Shown piece after piece: positions 7,897 through 17,209 of a stretch of DNA of 64,000 bases (position 1 is its first letter; each line of letters opens with the position of its first letter). The notes beneath the pieces were generated by a model. The model searched no databases, was not told the DNA's origin, and saw nothing but the letters and a program-made list of their open reading frames with translations. The position numbers and the translations under genes were made by a program. Source of the stretch: Streptomyces niveus (GTDB lineage Bacteria > Actinomycetota > Actinomycetes > Streptomycetales > Streptomycetaceae); NCBI RefSeq assembly GCF_002009175.1, contig NZ_CP018047.1:7431001-7495000 (forward strand), read 5' to 3'.

Positions 7897-8793
7897 GTGG
7901 CACGTGAGCAGCAGGGGAGAAACAGCGGAACCGAACTCGGGCGCTTCCTGCGCGCCCGCCGCACGGAGGTCAGTCCTGAAGAGGCCGGTATCACCGTGGG
8001 CCCAGGACTGCGGCGTACCCCTGGCCTGCGGCGGGAGGAGCTGGCAACCCTCGCCGGGGTGAGCATCGACTACTACGCCCGCTTGGAACGCGGCCGAGAG
8101 GTCCACCCCAGCCCAGCCGTCCTCGACGCCCTGGCACGGGCGTTGCAGCTCGGTGAGATCGAGCACAAGCACCTGCACGACCTCTGTCTGCGTGCAGCTC
8201 GCGGGCAGTCCCCGGACCGGAGCACGCCCAGTCGCACGGTGGACCCCGGGACCGAGCTCCTGCTGGAGCGCCTGCGGCCCTTTCCGGCCCGCGTGCTCAG
8301 CCGCACCATGGACCTGCTGGCCTCCAATCCGGGAGGGTTGCGGACGTTGCCGGGGATCGAACGCTGGCCAGTCGAGCAGCGCAACATCGCGACATACGTC
8401 TTCCTCCACCCCATGGCTCGTGAGCTCTTCCCCGACTGGGAGGTGGTGACTCGTGGCTGCGTTGCCCGACTGCGTGCCTTGGCAGGTACCGACCCGGACG
8501 CGCCCGACCTTGCCGAGCTCGTTGAGGAACTGCTCTTCAAGAGCCCGGACTTCACCCGGCTGTGGGAGTTCTACGATGTGAGGGGATTCGCCCAGGGGCA
8601 CAAGACGATGCATCATCCTGAGGTCGGCGCTCTCACCCTCCGCTACCAGTCCTTGCTGATCGAAGGCACGCCAGGGCATCGCCTGGTGACGTACTACGCC
8701 CTGCCGGACACGCCGGATCACGACGCCCTGGTCCTCCTCGACCAGGCGGATCAAGACCGTGGCGCGAGCCCCACCGAGGAATACCAGGGCTGA
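7897..8793 (+). CDS. XRE-family regulator with MmyB-like ligand-binding domain (1)
   Basis: 298 residues. The N-terminal HTH covers about residues 5-85, with GLRRTPGLRREELATLAGVSIDYYARLERGRE as the recognition region (cited in part). The MmyB-like sensor domain (about 105-285) follows, with FLHPMARELFPDWE and HHPEVGALTLRYQSL. Such proteins repress or activate an adjacent oxidoreductase gene. GTG at 7897 follows a GAGGGGT ribosome-binding sequence, and in-frame starts further upstream lack family homology. It faces away from the CMD/cupin operon and is one of three full-length paralogues in the window. Confidence 0.9.
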   Translation: MAREQQGRNSGTELGRFLRARRTEVSPEEAGITVGPGLRRTPGLRREELATLAGVSIDYYARLERGREVHPSPAVLDALARALQLGEIEHKHLHDLCLRAARGQSPDRSTPSRTVDPGTELLLERLRPFPARVLSRTMDLLASNPGGLRTLPGIERWPVEQRNIATYVFLHPMARELFPDWEVVTRGCVARLRALAGTDPDAPDLAELVEELLFKSPDFTRLWEFYDVRGFAQGHKTMHHPEVGALTLRYQSLLIEGTPGHRLVTYYALPDTPDHDALVLLDQADQDRGASPTEEYQG

Positions 8794-8995
8794 GCCGAAC
8801 GGTCCGAAAGCGCGACAATACTTCGAACGCCTCGCCCGCGTACCCAGGGGCGAGGAGACTCATGGGCAACAGCCGTTCCCTCCCGCTTCGTTACCCGCCC
8901 GGATCGTCAACGATCCCGACAGGAACGAGAGGCTGTTCTGGGAGAACCGCGATTGAGCCAGGCCTTCGACGTCACAGGTCAGAGGTCACTGGGCC

Positions 8996-9067
8996 TGCTG
9001 TCCTGGGTGGTGCGACCAGGCCGCCCCGTCGTCGGCGCGTTCACCTGTTCGGTGAGCCAGGACAGCA
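8996..9067. repeat. Inverted repeat between convergent genes
   Basis: TGCTGTCCTGG at 8996-9006 pairs exactly with CCAGGACAGCA at 9057-9067. It lies in the 290-bp gap between the regulator (ends 8793) and the XdhC gene (ends 9084), so it could form part of a bidirectional termination structure. The 50-base loop is long for a terminator. Confidence 0.3.
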
Positions 9068-9083
9068 CGTCGGCGCCGGTACC

Positions 9084-10223
9084 TCACGCTTGAGCAGACA
9101 TCGTCGACCGCGCCGTCTGGTGATGGATGGGTCCTGTGCTCCAGGTCAGGGGTGTGCCCGAGCCATGATGTGTGTGGGCGACGATCTCGGCCGCGATGGA
9201 GACGGCCGTCTCTTCGGGAGTGTGGGCGCCGAGGTCGAGGCCGATCGGGGAGTGCAGGCGAATCAGGTGCTCCTCAGGGACGCCTGCCTCCCGCAGTAGT
9301 TCCAGGCGGTGCGTATGAGTGCGGCGCGAGCCCATCGCGCCCACGTAGCCAGCCGGCATGCTCAGCGCCAGGTGCAGCAGGGGAATGTCGAACTTGGCGT
9401 CGTGGGTGAGGACACAGACGGCGGTGCGTGCGTCCACCTCGGTGGCGGCGAGATAGCGGTGCGGCCAGTCGGCCACGACTTCGTCGGCGTGCGGGAAACG
9501 GGCGGGGGTGGCAAAGACGGGGCGGGCGTCGCACACCGTGACCCGGTAGCCGAGAAAGTGGCCGACCTGGCTCAGCGCACCGGCGAAGTCGACGGCGCCG
9601 AAGATCAGCATTCGGGGGCGGGCAGCGTGGGTGTGGACGAGAACGGACAGCTTTTCCGGGCAGGTGGCCGCGTCACCGCCGACCTCGACCCGGCCCGTGC
9701 GGCCCGCGCGCAACAGTGCGCGAGCCTGCGCCGTGACCGTGTCTTCCCAGTCCTCGCCGCCCACCGGCCCCTCGTGCGTGCAGGTGTCGCCGGTGACTCC
9801 GAGGGTGTGGCCGAGGAGTTCTTCAGGTCCGTCGATGATGTGGGCCACGGCCGTGGGACGGCCGGCTGCCACCTCGTCGAGGGCCGCGGAGAGGTGGGGC
9901 TGCTCGGTGGAGTCGATCCGCTGTACCAGGACGTCGAGTTCACCGCCGCAGGTCAGGCCGACGGTGAAGGCTTCGTCGTCGGAGTAGCCGAAGCGTGCCC
10001 GGGTCGGGGGCTCGTCGGCTTCGAGCACCTGTTGGCACAGCTGGTAGACGGCGCCCTCGACACATCCTCCGGACACACTGCCGACCGCGTTGCCGTCGGC
10101 GTCCACGGCCAGCGCGGTACCGATGGGCAACGGGGCGCTTCCGCTGACCTGGACGACGGTGGCGAGGGCGAAAGGCTGGGCCTCGCGGCACCAGACGCGC
10201 AGCGTGTCCGCGATGTTGAGCAT
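9084..10223 (-). CDS. XdhC-family molybdenum-enzyme maturation factor
   Basis: A 379-residue protein with the two XdhC segments. The N-terminal XdhC_CoxI region has ATVVQVSGSAPLPIGT and VSGGCVEGAVYQLC (about 20-65) and TCGGELDVLVQ. The C-terminal Rossmann region has RMLIFGAVDFAGALSQVGHFLGY (about 215) and GYVGAMGSRRTHTHRLELL. The family binds Moco and helps insert the sulfurated cofactor into xanthine-dehydrogenase-type enzymes. It ends the paoABC-like operon, 77 bp after the molybdenum subunit, matching PaoD in E. coli. ATG at 10223 follows a TGGAG sequence. Confidence 0.9.
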   Translation of the reverse strand: MLNIADTLRVWCREAQPFALATVVQVSGSAPLPIGTALAVDADGNAVGSVSGGCVEGAVYQLCQQVLEADEPPTRARFGYSDDEAFTVGLTCGGELDVLVQRIDSTEQPHLSAALDEVAAGRPTAVAHIIDGPEELLGHTLGVTGDTCTHEGPVGGEDWEDTVTAQARALLRAGRTGRVEVGGDAATCPEKLSVLVHTHAARPRMLIFGAVDFAGALSQVGHFLGYRVTVCDARPVFATPARFPHADEVVADWPHRYLAATEVDARTAVCVLTHDAKFDIPLLHLALSMPAGYVGAMGSRRTHTHRLELLREAGVPEEHLIRLHSPIGLDLGAHTPEETAVSIAAEIVAHTHHGSGTPLTWSTGPIHHQTARSTMSAQA

Positions 10224-10300
10224 GACGGAATCTCCAGGAAGGGCAGCAGTCGCACGGAGGTCCCGCGCAGCGGCGTCGGCACCGCTGCCCGGGACGAGGC

Positions 10301-12505
10301 TCAGAGCAGGGACTCGGCGGTGATGGGCAACTCGCGCACGCGTCGTCCGGTGGCGTGGAAGACGGCGTTGGCGATGGCGGGTGCCACGCCTACCAGGACG
10401 ACCTCGCCGAGGCCCTTGACTCCGAGGGGGTCGGCCTCGTCGTCCCGGCCGTCGACGTAGATCGCCTTCAGGTCGGTGACGTCGGCGTTGACCGGGACGA
10501 GGTAGTCGGCGAGGTTGGCGTCGACGATCCGGCCGTCGCGGTGGTCGGTGATGGTGTGCTCCAGGAGGGCAGCGCCGATGCCGCCGGTCATGGCGCCGAT
10601 GGCCTGGCTGTCGGCGAGCTTGGGGCTGATGATGCGGCCCGCGTCGAAGACGCCGAGCATGCGCCGCACCCGGACCAGACCGAGGCGGGCGTCGACGGCC
10701 ACCTCGGCGAACACCGCGCCGTAGGCGTACATGGAGGACCGGGACTGGTCCGGAGTCCACGAGCCCAGGGCTTCGAGGTGGGTGCGGTTGTTGCGGGTGA
10801 GGAGCTGCCGGTAGGTCTCGCCCCGCGCGGGGTTGTCCTTCAGGTGCAGCCGCCCTCCCCGTACGACGATGTCGTCGGCGTCGGCGCCGGACAGCGGTGA
10901 GTCCTCGTCCTCGACGGCCAGCCGGATCGCCTGCTGTCGCAGCTTGTCGCAGCCGTCCTGGACGGTGGAACCGACGCTGGCCATGGTCAGCGAGCCGCCG
11001 TGGAGCGGGGCTGTGGGCATGCTCGTGTCGCCGAGCCGGAAGGTCACGTTGCGTACCGCGAGACCCAGGGCGTCGGCGGCGACCTGGGTCATGGACGTGT
11101 AGGTGCCGGGGCCCATGTCACTGGTCGAGGACTCGACCAGGGCGGTGCCATCGGCGTCCAGCCGCACCGAGGCCTGGCCCGGGGCGCGCAGGGTGTCGTA
11201 GAGGGCCGTCGCCATGCCGGTGCCGATCAGCCAGTCGCCGTCACGGGTGGAGCGGGGCCGGGGGTCGCGGCGGCTCCAGCCGAACTCGCGGGCGCCGATG
11301 GTGTAGCACTCGCGCAGCCGCCGGGTGGAGAACGGCCGCCCGCTGGCCTGGTCGTTCTCGGGTTCGTTGCGCCGGCGCAGTTCGAGGGGGTCGATGCCGA
11401 GCTCGTGGGCGAGTTCGTCCATCGCGCTCTCGACGGGGAAGGCGGCGCTGGAGTAGCCCGGACCACGCATAGGTGTCGGCGTGTTCACGTCCAGCGGTAC
11501 CGTCCGGGCCGTCTGGGAGACGTTGGGGGTGGTGTAGAGCATCTGTCCCGGCGCGACGACGCCGCGCTCGGAGAACGTCTCGTACCTGGACGTCTCGGCG
11601 CGCAGGTCGTGGGTCATCGCGGTCAGCAGGCCGCGCCGGTTGCTGCCCAGGCGCACCTTGTACTCGTACGCCGGCCGAAAGCCCACCCCGAAGTAGAGCT
11701 GCCTGCGCGTCAGTACGAGTTTGACCGGGCGGCCCGTCTCGCGGGCGGCGAGGGCGGCGATGGTGATGTGCGGCCAGGCACGGGCGGCATTGCCGAACGC
11801 GCCGCCGACGAACGGCGAGATGACACGGATGTTGCCCGCCGGGATCCCGAAGTTGGCGGCGACTTCGTTCCGCGGGCTCTGCACCCACTGGGTCTTGTCC
11901 CACAGCGTGAGTCTGTCACCGTCCCATTGGGCGACGGTGGCGTGAAGCTCCATCGCGTTGTGGTGGTTGCGGGAGGTCCGGTAGGTCATCTCCAGCCGTA
12001 CGGGGGAGGACTGCAGGGCCGCCTCCGCGTCGCCGCGCGCGTAGGTCCTGGGCTCGCCCGCCGCCGGAGCATCTGCGAGGTCGGTGGTGGGCTGCTCGCT
12101 GTCGTAGTCGAGCTTCACCAGGCTCGCCGCGTGCTGGGCGGCCTCCAGGGTGGTGGCGACGACGACGGCGACCGGCTGCCCGTGGAAGCGGACCCGGTCG
12201 TCCTGGAAGACGCGCAGCCGCTCGCCGGGCAGGTTGAGCGAGCCGGGGTTGGGTCCGTACGGCAACCTGGGGGCGTTGCGGTGGTGGAGCACCTTCAGCA
12301 CGCCGGGCTGGGCCTCGGCGGTGCCCGTGTCGATGCCGGTGATCCTGCCGAGGGCGACGCTGCTGTCGACGACGACGGCGTGCACCACGCCTTCGGGCCC
12401 GTCGGGCTCCTGGTCGGCGGCGTACTTCGCCTGCCCGGTCACCTTCAGGCGGCCGTCGACCCGGGAGAGCGGTGCGCCGACGGCTGCCTGCGGCTGGGGG
12501 CTCAT
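10301..12505 (-). CDS. paoC: Aldehyde oxidoreductase molybdenum-binding subunit (PaoC-like)
   Basis: A 734-residue xanthine-oxidase-family large subunit. It starts PLSRVDGRLKVTGQAKYAAD (domain 1), then has FVGGAFGNAARAWPH and the cofactor-contact regions PTPMRGPGYSSAAFPVESAMDELA (cited in part), EPENDQASG and SDMGPGTYTSMTQVAADALG. Near the C terminus is GVKGLGEVVLVGVAPAIANAV, whose Glu is the usual catalytic base. It oxidises aldehydes to acids with water as oxygen donor. The start overlaps the stop of the FAD subunit by four bases (ATGA), showing tight coupling. Confidence 0.9.
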   Translation of the reverse strand: MSPQPQAAVGAPLSRVDGRLKVTGQAKYAADQEPDGPEGVVHAVVVDSSVALGRITGIDTGTAEAQPGVLKVLHHRNAPRLPYGPNPGSLNLPGERLRVFQDDRVRFHGQPVAVVVATTLEAAQHAASLVKLDYDSEQPTTDLADAPAAGEPRTYARGDAEAALQSSPVRLEMTYRTSRNHHNAMELHATVAQWDGDRLTLWDKTQWVQSPRNEVAANFGIPAGNIRVISPFVGGAFGNAARAWPHITIAALAARETGRPVKLVLTRRQLYFGVGFRPAYEYKVRLGSNRRGLLTAMTHDLRAETSRYETFSERGVVAPGQMLYTTPNVSQTARTVPLDVNTPTPMRGPGYSSAAFPVESAMDELAHELGIDPLELRRRNEPENDQASGRPFSTRRLRECYTIGAREFGWSRRDPRPRSTRDGDWLIGTGMATALYDTLRAPGQASVRLDADGTALVESSTSDMGPGTYTSMTQVAADALGLAVRNVTFRLGDTSMPTAPLHGGSLTMASVGSTVQDGCDKLRQQAIRLAVEDEDSPLSGADADDIVVRGGRLHLKDNPARGETYRQLLTRNNRTHLEALGSWTPDQSRSSMYAYGAVFAEVAVDARLGLVRVRRMLGVFDAGRIISPKLADSQAIGAMTGGIGAALLEHTITDHRDGRIVDANLADYLVPVNADVTDLKAIYVDGRDDEADPLGVKGLGEVVLVGVAPAIANAVFHATGRRVRELPITAESLL

Positions 12506-13488
12506 TTGCTGTCTCCTACGATGCGCAGTTGGCGTTCGACGGTCCGCTGGAGCAGCTCGACCTTGAAGCGGTTGTGCGTGAGAGGCCGCGCCCCGTCGGC
12601 GGCCGACTCGGCGGCCCGGGCCCAGAGCCGGTCGGAGGGCCGCTCGCCGATGAGGGCTTCTTCGACGGCGGTCAGCTGCCACGGCACGGTGCCGACCCCG
12701 CCCGCGGCGACCTTGGCCTCGCGGATCACGCCGCCCCGCACATACAGGGCCACGGCGGCCGAGGTGAGGGCGAACTCGTAGGACTGACGGTCGCGGACCT
12801 TCAGATAGCCGGACTCGAGCGGGCGCGGGTAGGCCGGTATCTCCACGGCGGTTATGAGCTCGCCCTGTCGGAGAGCCTGTTCACGGTTCGGTGTGCTTCC
12901 TGGCCGGAGCAGGAAGTCGGCGAACGGAACGGCACGCTCCCCACCCGTACCGAGCAGGTGCACGCGTGCTTCCAGTGCCGCGAAAGCGACGGCCACGTCG
13001 GAGGGGTGGGTGGCCACACAGTCCTCGGAGGTGCCCAGGATCGCGTGTGTGCGGTTGTAGCCCTCGCGGGCCGCGCAACCGGAGCCGGGCTCGCGTTTGT
13101 TGCAGGCGGCGGTCACGTCACGGAAGTACGTGCAGCGGGTGCGCTGCATGATGTTGCCGCCGATGGTGGCCATGTTCCGCAGCTGGGCGGACGCGCTCAG
13201 CTCCAGGGCCTGCGCGACGACCGGGTAGAGGGTGCGCACCTTGCGGTGGGCTGCGGCCTCGGTCATGGTCACCAGCGCGCCGATGCGCAGCCCGCCGCGT
13301 TCGGTCACGGTGACCTCGTCGAGCGGCAGTCCGCTGATGTCGACCAGCGTCTCGGGGCGTTCGACGGTCTCGCGCATCAGGTCGACCAGGGTGGTGCCGC
13401 CGGCGATGTACCGGCCGCCGCGCCGACCGGCTGCGAGAGCCTCACGCGTGCTGGGTGCCTTGGTGAAGGAGAAGGGATACATGGGCAC
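12502..13488 (-). CDS. paoB: Aldehyde oxidoreductase FAD subunit with Fe-S cysteines (PaoB-like)
   Basis: A 328-residue FAD-binding subunit. YIAGGTTLVDLM near residue 28 and ATIGGNIMQRTRC near 107 are the FAD-binding loops of the xanthine dehydrogenase FAD domain. Four cysteines (119, 129, 138, 157) in the insertion RCTYFRD..ACNKR..GSGCAA..SEDC match the extra [4Fe-4S] site of PaoB-type subunits, which ordinary XDH FAD subunits lack. The GTG start lies directly after the stop codon of the 2Fe-2S subunit. Confidence 0.9.
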   Translation of the reverse strand: MPMYPFSFTKAPSTREALAAGRRGGRYIAGGTTLVDLMRETVERPETLVDISGLPLDEVTVTERGGLRIGALVTMTEAAAHRKVRTLYPVVAQALELSASAQLRNMATIGGNIMQRTRCTYFRDVTAACNKREPGSGCAAREGYNRTHAILGTSEDCVATHPSDVAVAFAALEARVHLLGTGGERAVPFADFLLRPGSTPNREQALRQGELITAVEIPAYPRPLESGYLKVRDRQSYEFALTSAAVALYVRGGVIREAKVAAGGVGTVPWQLTAVEEALIGERPSDRLWARAAESAADGARPLTHNRFKVELLQRTVERQLRIVGDSK

Positions 13489-14133
13489 TCACTTCCGGCC
13501 TGCGGCCTGCTCGACCGCGCGCACGATCTTGACGTAGCAGCCGCAGCGGCAGATGTTGCCGCTCATCGACTCCCGGATTTCCGCCGCGGAGCCGGTGTGG
13601 CCTTCCTGGATGCAGCCGACTCCGGACATGATCTGGCCGGGGGTGCAGTAGCCGCACTGGAAGGCGTCCTGGTCGATGAACGCCTGCTGCAGGGGATGCA
13701 GGCGCTCGCCCCTGGCCAGTCCTTCGACGGTGGTGACTTCGGCTCCGTCCAGGCGTACGGCCAGGGTGAGGCAGGAGTTGACCCGGTGTCCGTCGATCAG
13801 GACCGTGCAGGCCCCGCAGGCGCCGGCGTTGCAGCCCTTTTTCGAGCCGGTCAGGCCGAGGTGCTCGCGCAGCAGGTCGAGGAGTGAGGTGCGGTTGTCG
13901 ACCGTGACGGTGTGGCGCTTGCCGTTGACGGTCAAGGAGACGCGGCTGCTGGGAGACCCCTCGGCGGCGGCCTCCTCGGCACCGAGTAGCGCCGGGCCCG
14001 CGGCCAGACCGCCCGCCGCGACGACGCCGCCGACCGCGGAGGTCGTCGCGATGAAGGTGCGACGCGAGGGTGCGGCAGTGGACCGGGTGGGAGGGGACGC
14101 GGCTGACTCGGGAGTTTCGGTGGACATGCTCAC
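13489..14133 (-). CDS. paoA: Aldehyde oxidoreductase [2Fe-2S] subunit with Tat signal (PaoA-like)
   Basis: A 214-residue subunit. It has a twin-arginine signal (PSRRTFIATTSAVGG, residues 22-36) and an Ala/Gly-rich hydrophobic region. Two [2Fe-2S] clusters follow: Cys101, 106, 109 and 121 (GCNAGACGACTV) and Cys160, 163, 195 and 197 (QCGYCTPG and NICRCGC). The Tat signal implies export of the assembled complex by piggy-back, as for E. coli PaoABC, which detoxifies aromatic aldehydes. The start could be GTG 14133 or ATG 14127. A copy of the conserved element lies 117 bp upstream. Confidence 0.9.
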   Translation of the reverse strand: MSMSTETPESAASPPTRSTAAPSRRTFIATTSAVGGVVAAGGLAAGPALLGAEEAAAEGSPSSRVSLTVNGKRHTVTVDNRTSLLDLLREHLGLTGSKKGCNAGACGACTVLIDGHRVNSCLTLAVRLDGAEVTTVEGLARGERLHPLQQAFIDQDAFQCGYCTPGQIMSGVGCIQEGHTGSAAEIRESMSGNICRCGCYVKIVRAVEQAAGRK

Positions 14134-14249
14134 TCTCTCGGCACGAGGACGGTGGGGACTTGCTGATCGGTGTGAGCCCGGGATGGAGGTTCACCGTTGC
14201 CCTGTGCCATCCCGGCTGCCGCCCAGCCTGGTGGGCCAACCGGCTGGGT

Positions 14250-14301
14250 GGCAGGGCGTGTTGTGCCAGGGAACGGTGAGCCGGGGGTATGACAGGGCCC
14301 C
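14250..14301 (+). promoter_or_regulatory. Copy D of the long XRE/MmyB-associated conserved sequence
   Basis: GGCAGGGCGTGTTGTGCCAGGGAAC (cited in part) is followed by GGGGGTATGACAGGGCCCC. It precedes the paoABC-like operon but has no adjacent XRE regulator. The gene on the other side is only a flavodoxin remnant. A paralogous regulator elsewhere in the window may therefore act here. Confidence 0.6.
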
Positions 14302-14365
14302 TCTCCCGCCTGTCACATAGGCCACAGAGCTGTCAAAATGGGCAGTTTGGGCAAGATTGACGACG

Positions 14366-14638
14366 TCAGTCCTGAAGAAGGCCGATGCGCCGCAGCCACG
14401 ACCGGACTTCGGCTTCGGTGTCGGTTTCCCGGACCTTCTCGCCCTGTATTGCGACCCCTTCCCCGATGGTCGCGCCCGGGCAGGACCACGCGTAGTCGCG
14501 CTCGGTGGTGCCCAGTCCGCTCATCGCGTACGTCGTGACTGGATGAACCGTCTTGCCGCCGAAGTCGTACCGCTCGGCGAAGGTCAACATGATCATGGAG
14601 GCTCGCACGTTCCAGATCGGGCTGGCCGCCTCGGTCCG
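14366..14638 (-). pseudogene. Flavodoxin, C-terminal remnant
   Basis: About 90 residues read SPIWNVRASMIMLTF, then YDFGGKTVHPVTTYAMSGLGTT (cited in part), ERDYAWSCPGATIGEG and SWLRRIGL. This is the C-terminal half of a standard streptomycete flavodoxin/NAD(P)H oxidoreductase. The N-terminal FMN-phosphate loop is missing, and upstream sequence toward 14695 does not continue the homology. It is best treated as a truncated gene. It lies between the PaoA promoter and the aldo/keto reductase. Confidence 0.65.
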
Positions 14639-14695
14639 GGCGGACGAAGGGACCCGCCCGCGAGAGTTGTGCAGCGGCTGCCGCCGCCCGCCAGG

Positions 14696-15547
14696 TCAGG
14701 CGTCCAGGCGCCGCGCGCTGAGCCAGCTGACCATCTTCGGGTCGTGGTGATCGAAGAACAGCGAGCCGCCGGTCTCCAGGGTGGCGATGGAGGCCATCTG
14801 GTCGTCGGTGAGCTCGAAGTCGAAGATGCCGAAGTTCTCCGCCATCCGGTCGGGGCGGACCGACTTGGGGATGGCGACGACTCCGCGCTGGGTCAGCCAG
14901 CGGAGCACGACCTGCGCCACCGACTTGCCGTGCTTCTCACCGATCCCGCTCAGGACCGGATTGCTGAAGAGGTCGTTCTTGCCCTCGGCGAACCCGCCCC
15001 ACGACTCGATCTGGACCCCGTGCTCACGCATGAGTTCCTGGTAGTCGGCGCGCTGGAAGAAGGGGTGGGTCTCGATCTGGTTGACCGCCGGGGTGATCTC
15101 GTTGTTGATGACGAGGTCGAGGAGCCGGTCGGGGTAGAAGTTGGAGACACCGATCGCCTTGGCGCGGCCCGCGCGGTGCAGCGCCTCCATGGCGCGCCAC
15201 TGGCCGTACACGTCCCCGTAGGGCTGGTGCATCAGGTACAGGTCGACGTAGTCCAGGCCGAGCTTGTTCAGCGAGGTCTCGAAGGCGCGCTCGGTGTTCT
15301 CCTCGGCGGGAGCGTCCTGGACGTACAGCTTGGTCGTGATGAACAGTTCCTCGCGCGGGATGCCGCTGTTCTTGACGGCGCGGCCGACGGACTGCTCGTT
15401 GCCGTACGAGGAAGCGGTGTCGAGCAGCCGGTAGCCGGCGGCCAGCGCGTCGGTGACGGCCTGCTCGGTCTCCTCGGCCGGGATCTGGAACACGCCGAAA
15501 CCGAGGATGGGCATTGCGGCGCCGGTGTTGAGCGTGACGGTCTGCAT
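14696..15547 (-). CDS. Aldo/keto reductase
   Basis: A 283-residue (beta/alpha)8 NADPH oxidoreductase. The catalytic tetrad is visible: Asp in [11 protein letters not shown] with its Tyr, Lys in ITTKLYV and His in YLMHQP. The cofactor region is [24 protein letters not shown]. The substrate is unknown, though aldehydes or ketones are likely. AAGGAAAATCCT precedes ATG 15547. It lies downstream of the DHA2 transporter with a gap of about 70 bp, so both may be controlled by the XRE regulator at 17210. Confidence 0.92.
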   Translation of the reverse strand: MQTVTLNTGAAMPILGFGVFQIPAEETEQAVTDALAAGYRLLDTASSYGNEQSVGRAVKNSGIPREELFITTKLYVQDAPAEENTERAFETSLNKLGLDYVDLYLMHQPYGDVYGQWRAMEALHRAGRAKAIGVSNFYPDRLLDLVINNEITPAVNQIETHPFFQRADYQELMREHGVQIESWGGFAEGKNDLFSNPVLSGIGEKHGKSVAQVVLRWLTQRGVVAIPKSVRPDRMAENFGIFDFELTDDQMASIATLETGGSLFFDHHDPKMVSWLSARRLDA

Positions 15548-15619
15548 AGGATTTTCCTTCTGTGCGGAACAGGTACGGAACAAGGTGGGGTAGTTGACTG
15601 GCCGGCGTCCGAGCGGGCG

Positions 15620-17047
15620 TCACCCCGCTTCGGTGGCGGCGGCCGGGGTGCGGTGGGGGGCTTGGGGGCGGAGGAGCACGGTGGCTATGACGCTGACCGC
15701 CACGATCGCCGCGGCGGTCAGCAGGCTGGTGTGCAGCCCGGAGACGAACCTGGCGCGGTCGGCCACCAGTGCACCGAAGACGGCGACGGCCAGGGCGCCC
15801 CCGAGCTGGCGGGCCGCGTTCAGCACACCACTGGCGACGCCGGCCCGCTCGGCGGGCATCTTCTCCAGCACCAGCGACACCAGCGCGGTCACGGCCATCG
15901 CGCCGCCGGAGCCGATGGGCACCATCAGCAGCACCGACAGCCACACTGGTGCGCCTACGGGCACCGTCACCATCGCCAGCAGGCCGGCGGCCATAAGGCC
16001 CTGGCCGATGACGACCGGTACACGCGGACCGAACCGGGTGGCGAGACGGGCGGCGACTGGGCCCATGAAGGAGGTGAGGACGGTCATCGGCAGGAAAGCC
16101 ATGCCGGTGGCCAGGGCGCTCAGCCCGTGCACCTGCTGGAGGTACAGGCCCAGCAGGAAGATCATCCCGTAGAAGCCGACGTTCAGGGCAAATCCGATGG
16201 CAGCCGCGAGTGACATCGTGCGGGAGCGCAGCAGCGGCAGCGGCGTCATCGGGTGCCGACCACGGGCCTGCGCGAGCGCGTAGACGACGGCCGCCACGAC
16301 CGCAACGGCGAAGGCGACCAGGACCCGTCCGGTACCGAACCCGTCGGCACCGGCCTCGATGACCGCGTACGTCAGCGCACCCATGGCGGTGACGGCGGCC
16401 ACCTGGCCGATCCAGTCGAAGGGCACAGCCTGGCGCGGCGAGGGCTGGGCGCGCCGCAGGAGTATCAGGGCCACCGCGCCGATGGGCAGATTGACAAAGA
16501 AGATCATCCGCCAATCGACGAGAGTGAGCAGGCCACCGGCCACAGGCCCGGCAGCCGCGCCGACGGATCCGCCCACGCCCCACAGGGCAATGGCCTTCGT
16601 GCGTGCCGCCGGGTCGGGGAACGTTTCGCGCAGCAGCGCGAGGGAGGACGGGACGACCATCGCGGCCCCGGCGCCCTGCACCAGCCGAGCTGCTACCAGT
16701 ACGCCCAGATTCGGTGCCGCCGCGCAGACCGCGGACGCTGCCACGAAGAGCCCCAGGCCCCAGACGAACGCCTGACGGGCGCCGATACGGTCACTGATCG
16801 CGCCGGCGGACAGCAGGAACGCGGCGAAAGCCAGGGTGTACCCGTCGACCACCCACTGCAGCCCGGTCATGTCGCTGTCGAAGCCGCGTCCGATCGAGGG
16901 CAGGGCCACATTCACGATCATCGCGTCGACCATGATGATGAAGAAGCCGAGCAGTACGGCGGTCAGTGCCGTGCGGGAGCCGGGTGTGCTCGGCGGCGGA
17001 CCGGCCGCGCCGACTTGGAGCGATGTGGGCGAGGCGGACGTGGACAC
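15620..17047 (-). CDS. MFS drug/metabolite exporter (DHA2, 14-helix-like)
   Basis: A 475-residue EmrB/QacA-type permease. Helix 1 is TALTAVLLGFFIIMVDAMIVNVALPSIG (cited in part), with motif D1 in helix 1, QWVVDGYTLAFAAFLLSAGAISDRIGAR as motif A and RLVQGAGAAMVVPSSLALL as motif B. WGVGGSVGAAAGPVAGGLL is motif C, typical of antiporters. GTG 17047 is preceded by AGGAGAA. It is divergent from the XRE regulator at 17210 across copy E of the conserved element, suggesting direct control of efflux by that regulator. Confidence 0.92.
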   Translation of the reverse strand: MSTSASPTSLQVGAAGPPPSTPGSRTALTAVLLGFFIIMVDAMIVNVALPSIGRGFDSDMTGLQWVVDGYTLAFAAFLLSAGAISDRIGARQAFVWGLGLFVAASAVCAAAPNLGVLVAARLVQGAGAAMVVPSSLALLRETFPDPAARTKAIALWGVGGSVGAAAGPVAGGLLTLVDWRMIFFVNLPIGAVALILLRRAQPSPRQAVPFDWIGQVAAVTAMGALTYAVIEAGADGFGTGRVLVAFAVAVVAAVVYALAQARGRHPMTPLPLLRSRTMSLAAAIGFALNVGFYGMIFLLGLYLQQVHGLSALATGMAFLPMTVLTSFMGPVAARLATRFGPRVPVVIGQGLMAAGLLAMVTVPVGAPVWLSVLLMVPIGSGGAMAVTALVSLVLEKMPAERAGVASGVLNAARQLGGALAVAVFGALVADRARFVSGLHTSLLTAAAIVAVSVIATVLLRPQAPHRTPAAATEAG

Positions 17048-17114
17048 GGTTCTCCTGCGCTGAAAAGTCGGGTGTACTGACAGATACCGAGCCTCACGCC
17101 TTTCCGTGCCCAGT

Positions 17115-17165
17115 GGCAGGCCGGGCTGTGCCGGGGAATCACGTTCAGGGGTGTGACAGGGCCCC
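17115..17165 (+). promoter_or_regulatory. Copy E of the long XRE/MmyB-associated conserved sequence
   Basis: GGCAGGCCGGG, CTGTGCCGGGGAATC and GTTCAGGGGTGTGACAGGGC. It lies 68 bp from the exporter start and 45 bp from the regulator start (17210). The same 45-bp spacing to the regulator is seen at copy F. Confidence 0.68.
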
Positions 17166-17209
17166 CCACGCGCCCGCCAGGCAGGTCAGGGCGAGGAGAC
17201 ACTGGCGTT

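Noticed and set aside
8759..8956. Short frame ending NDPDRNERLFWENRD
   Set aside because: It looks faintly protein-like but is too short, has no ribosome site, and I could not place it in a family.
11000..12781. Long plus-strand frame of about 590 codons
   Set aside because: It is an antisense shadow of the molybdenum subunit gene, Gly/Val/Arg-rich without motifs.
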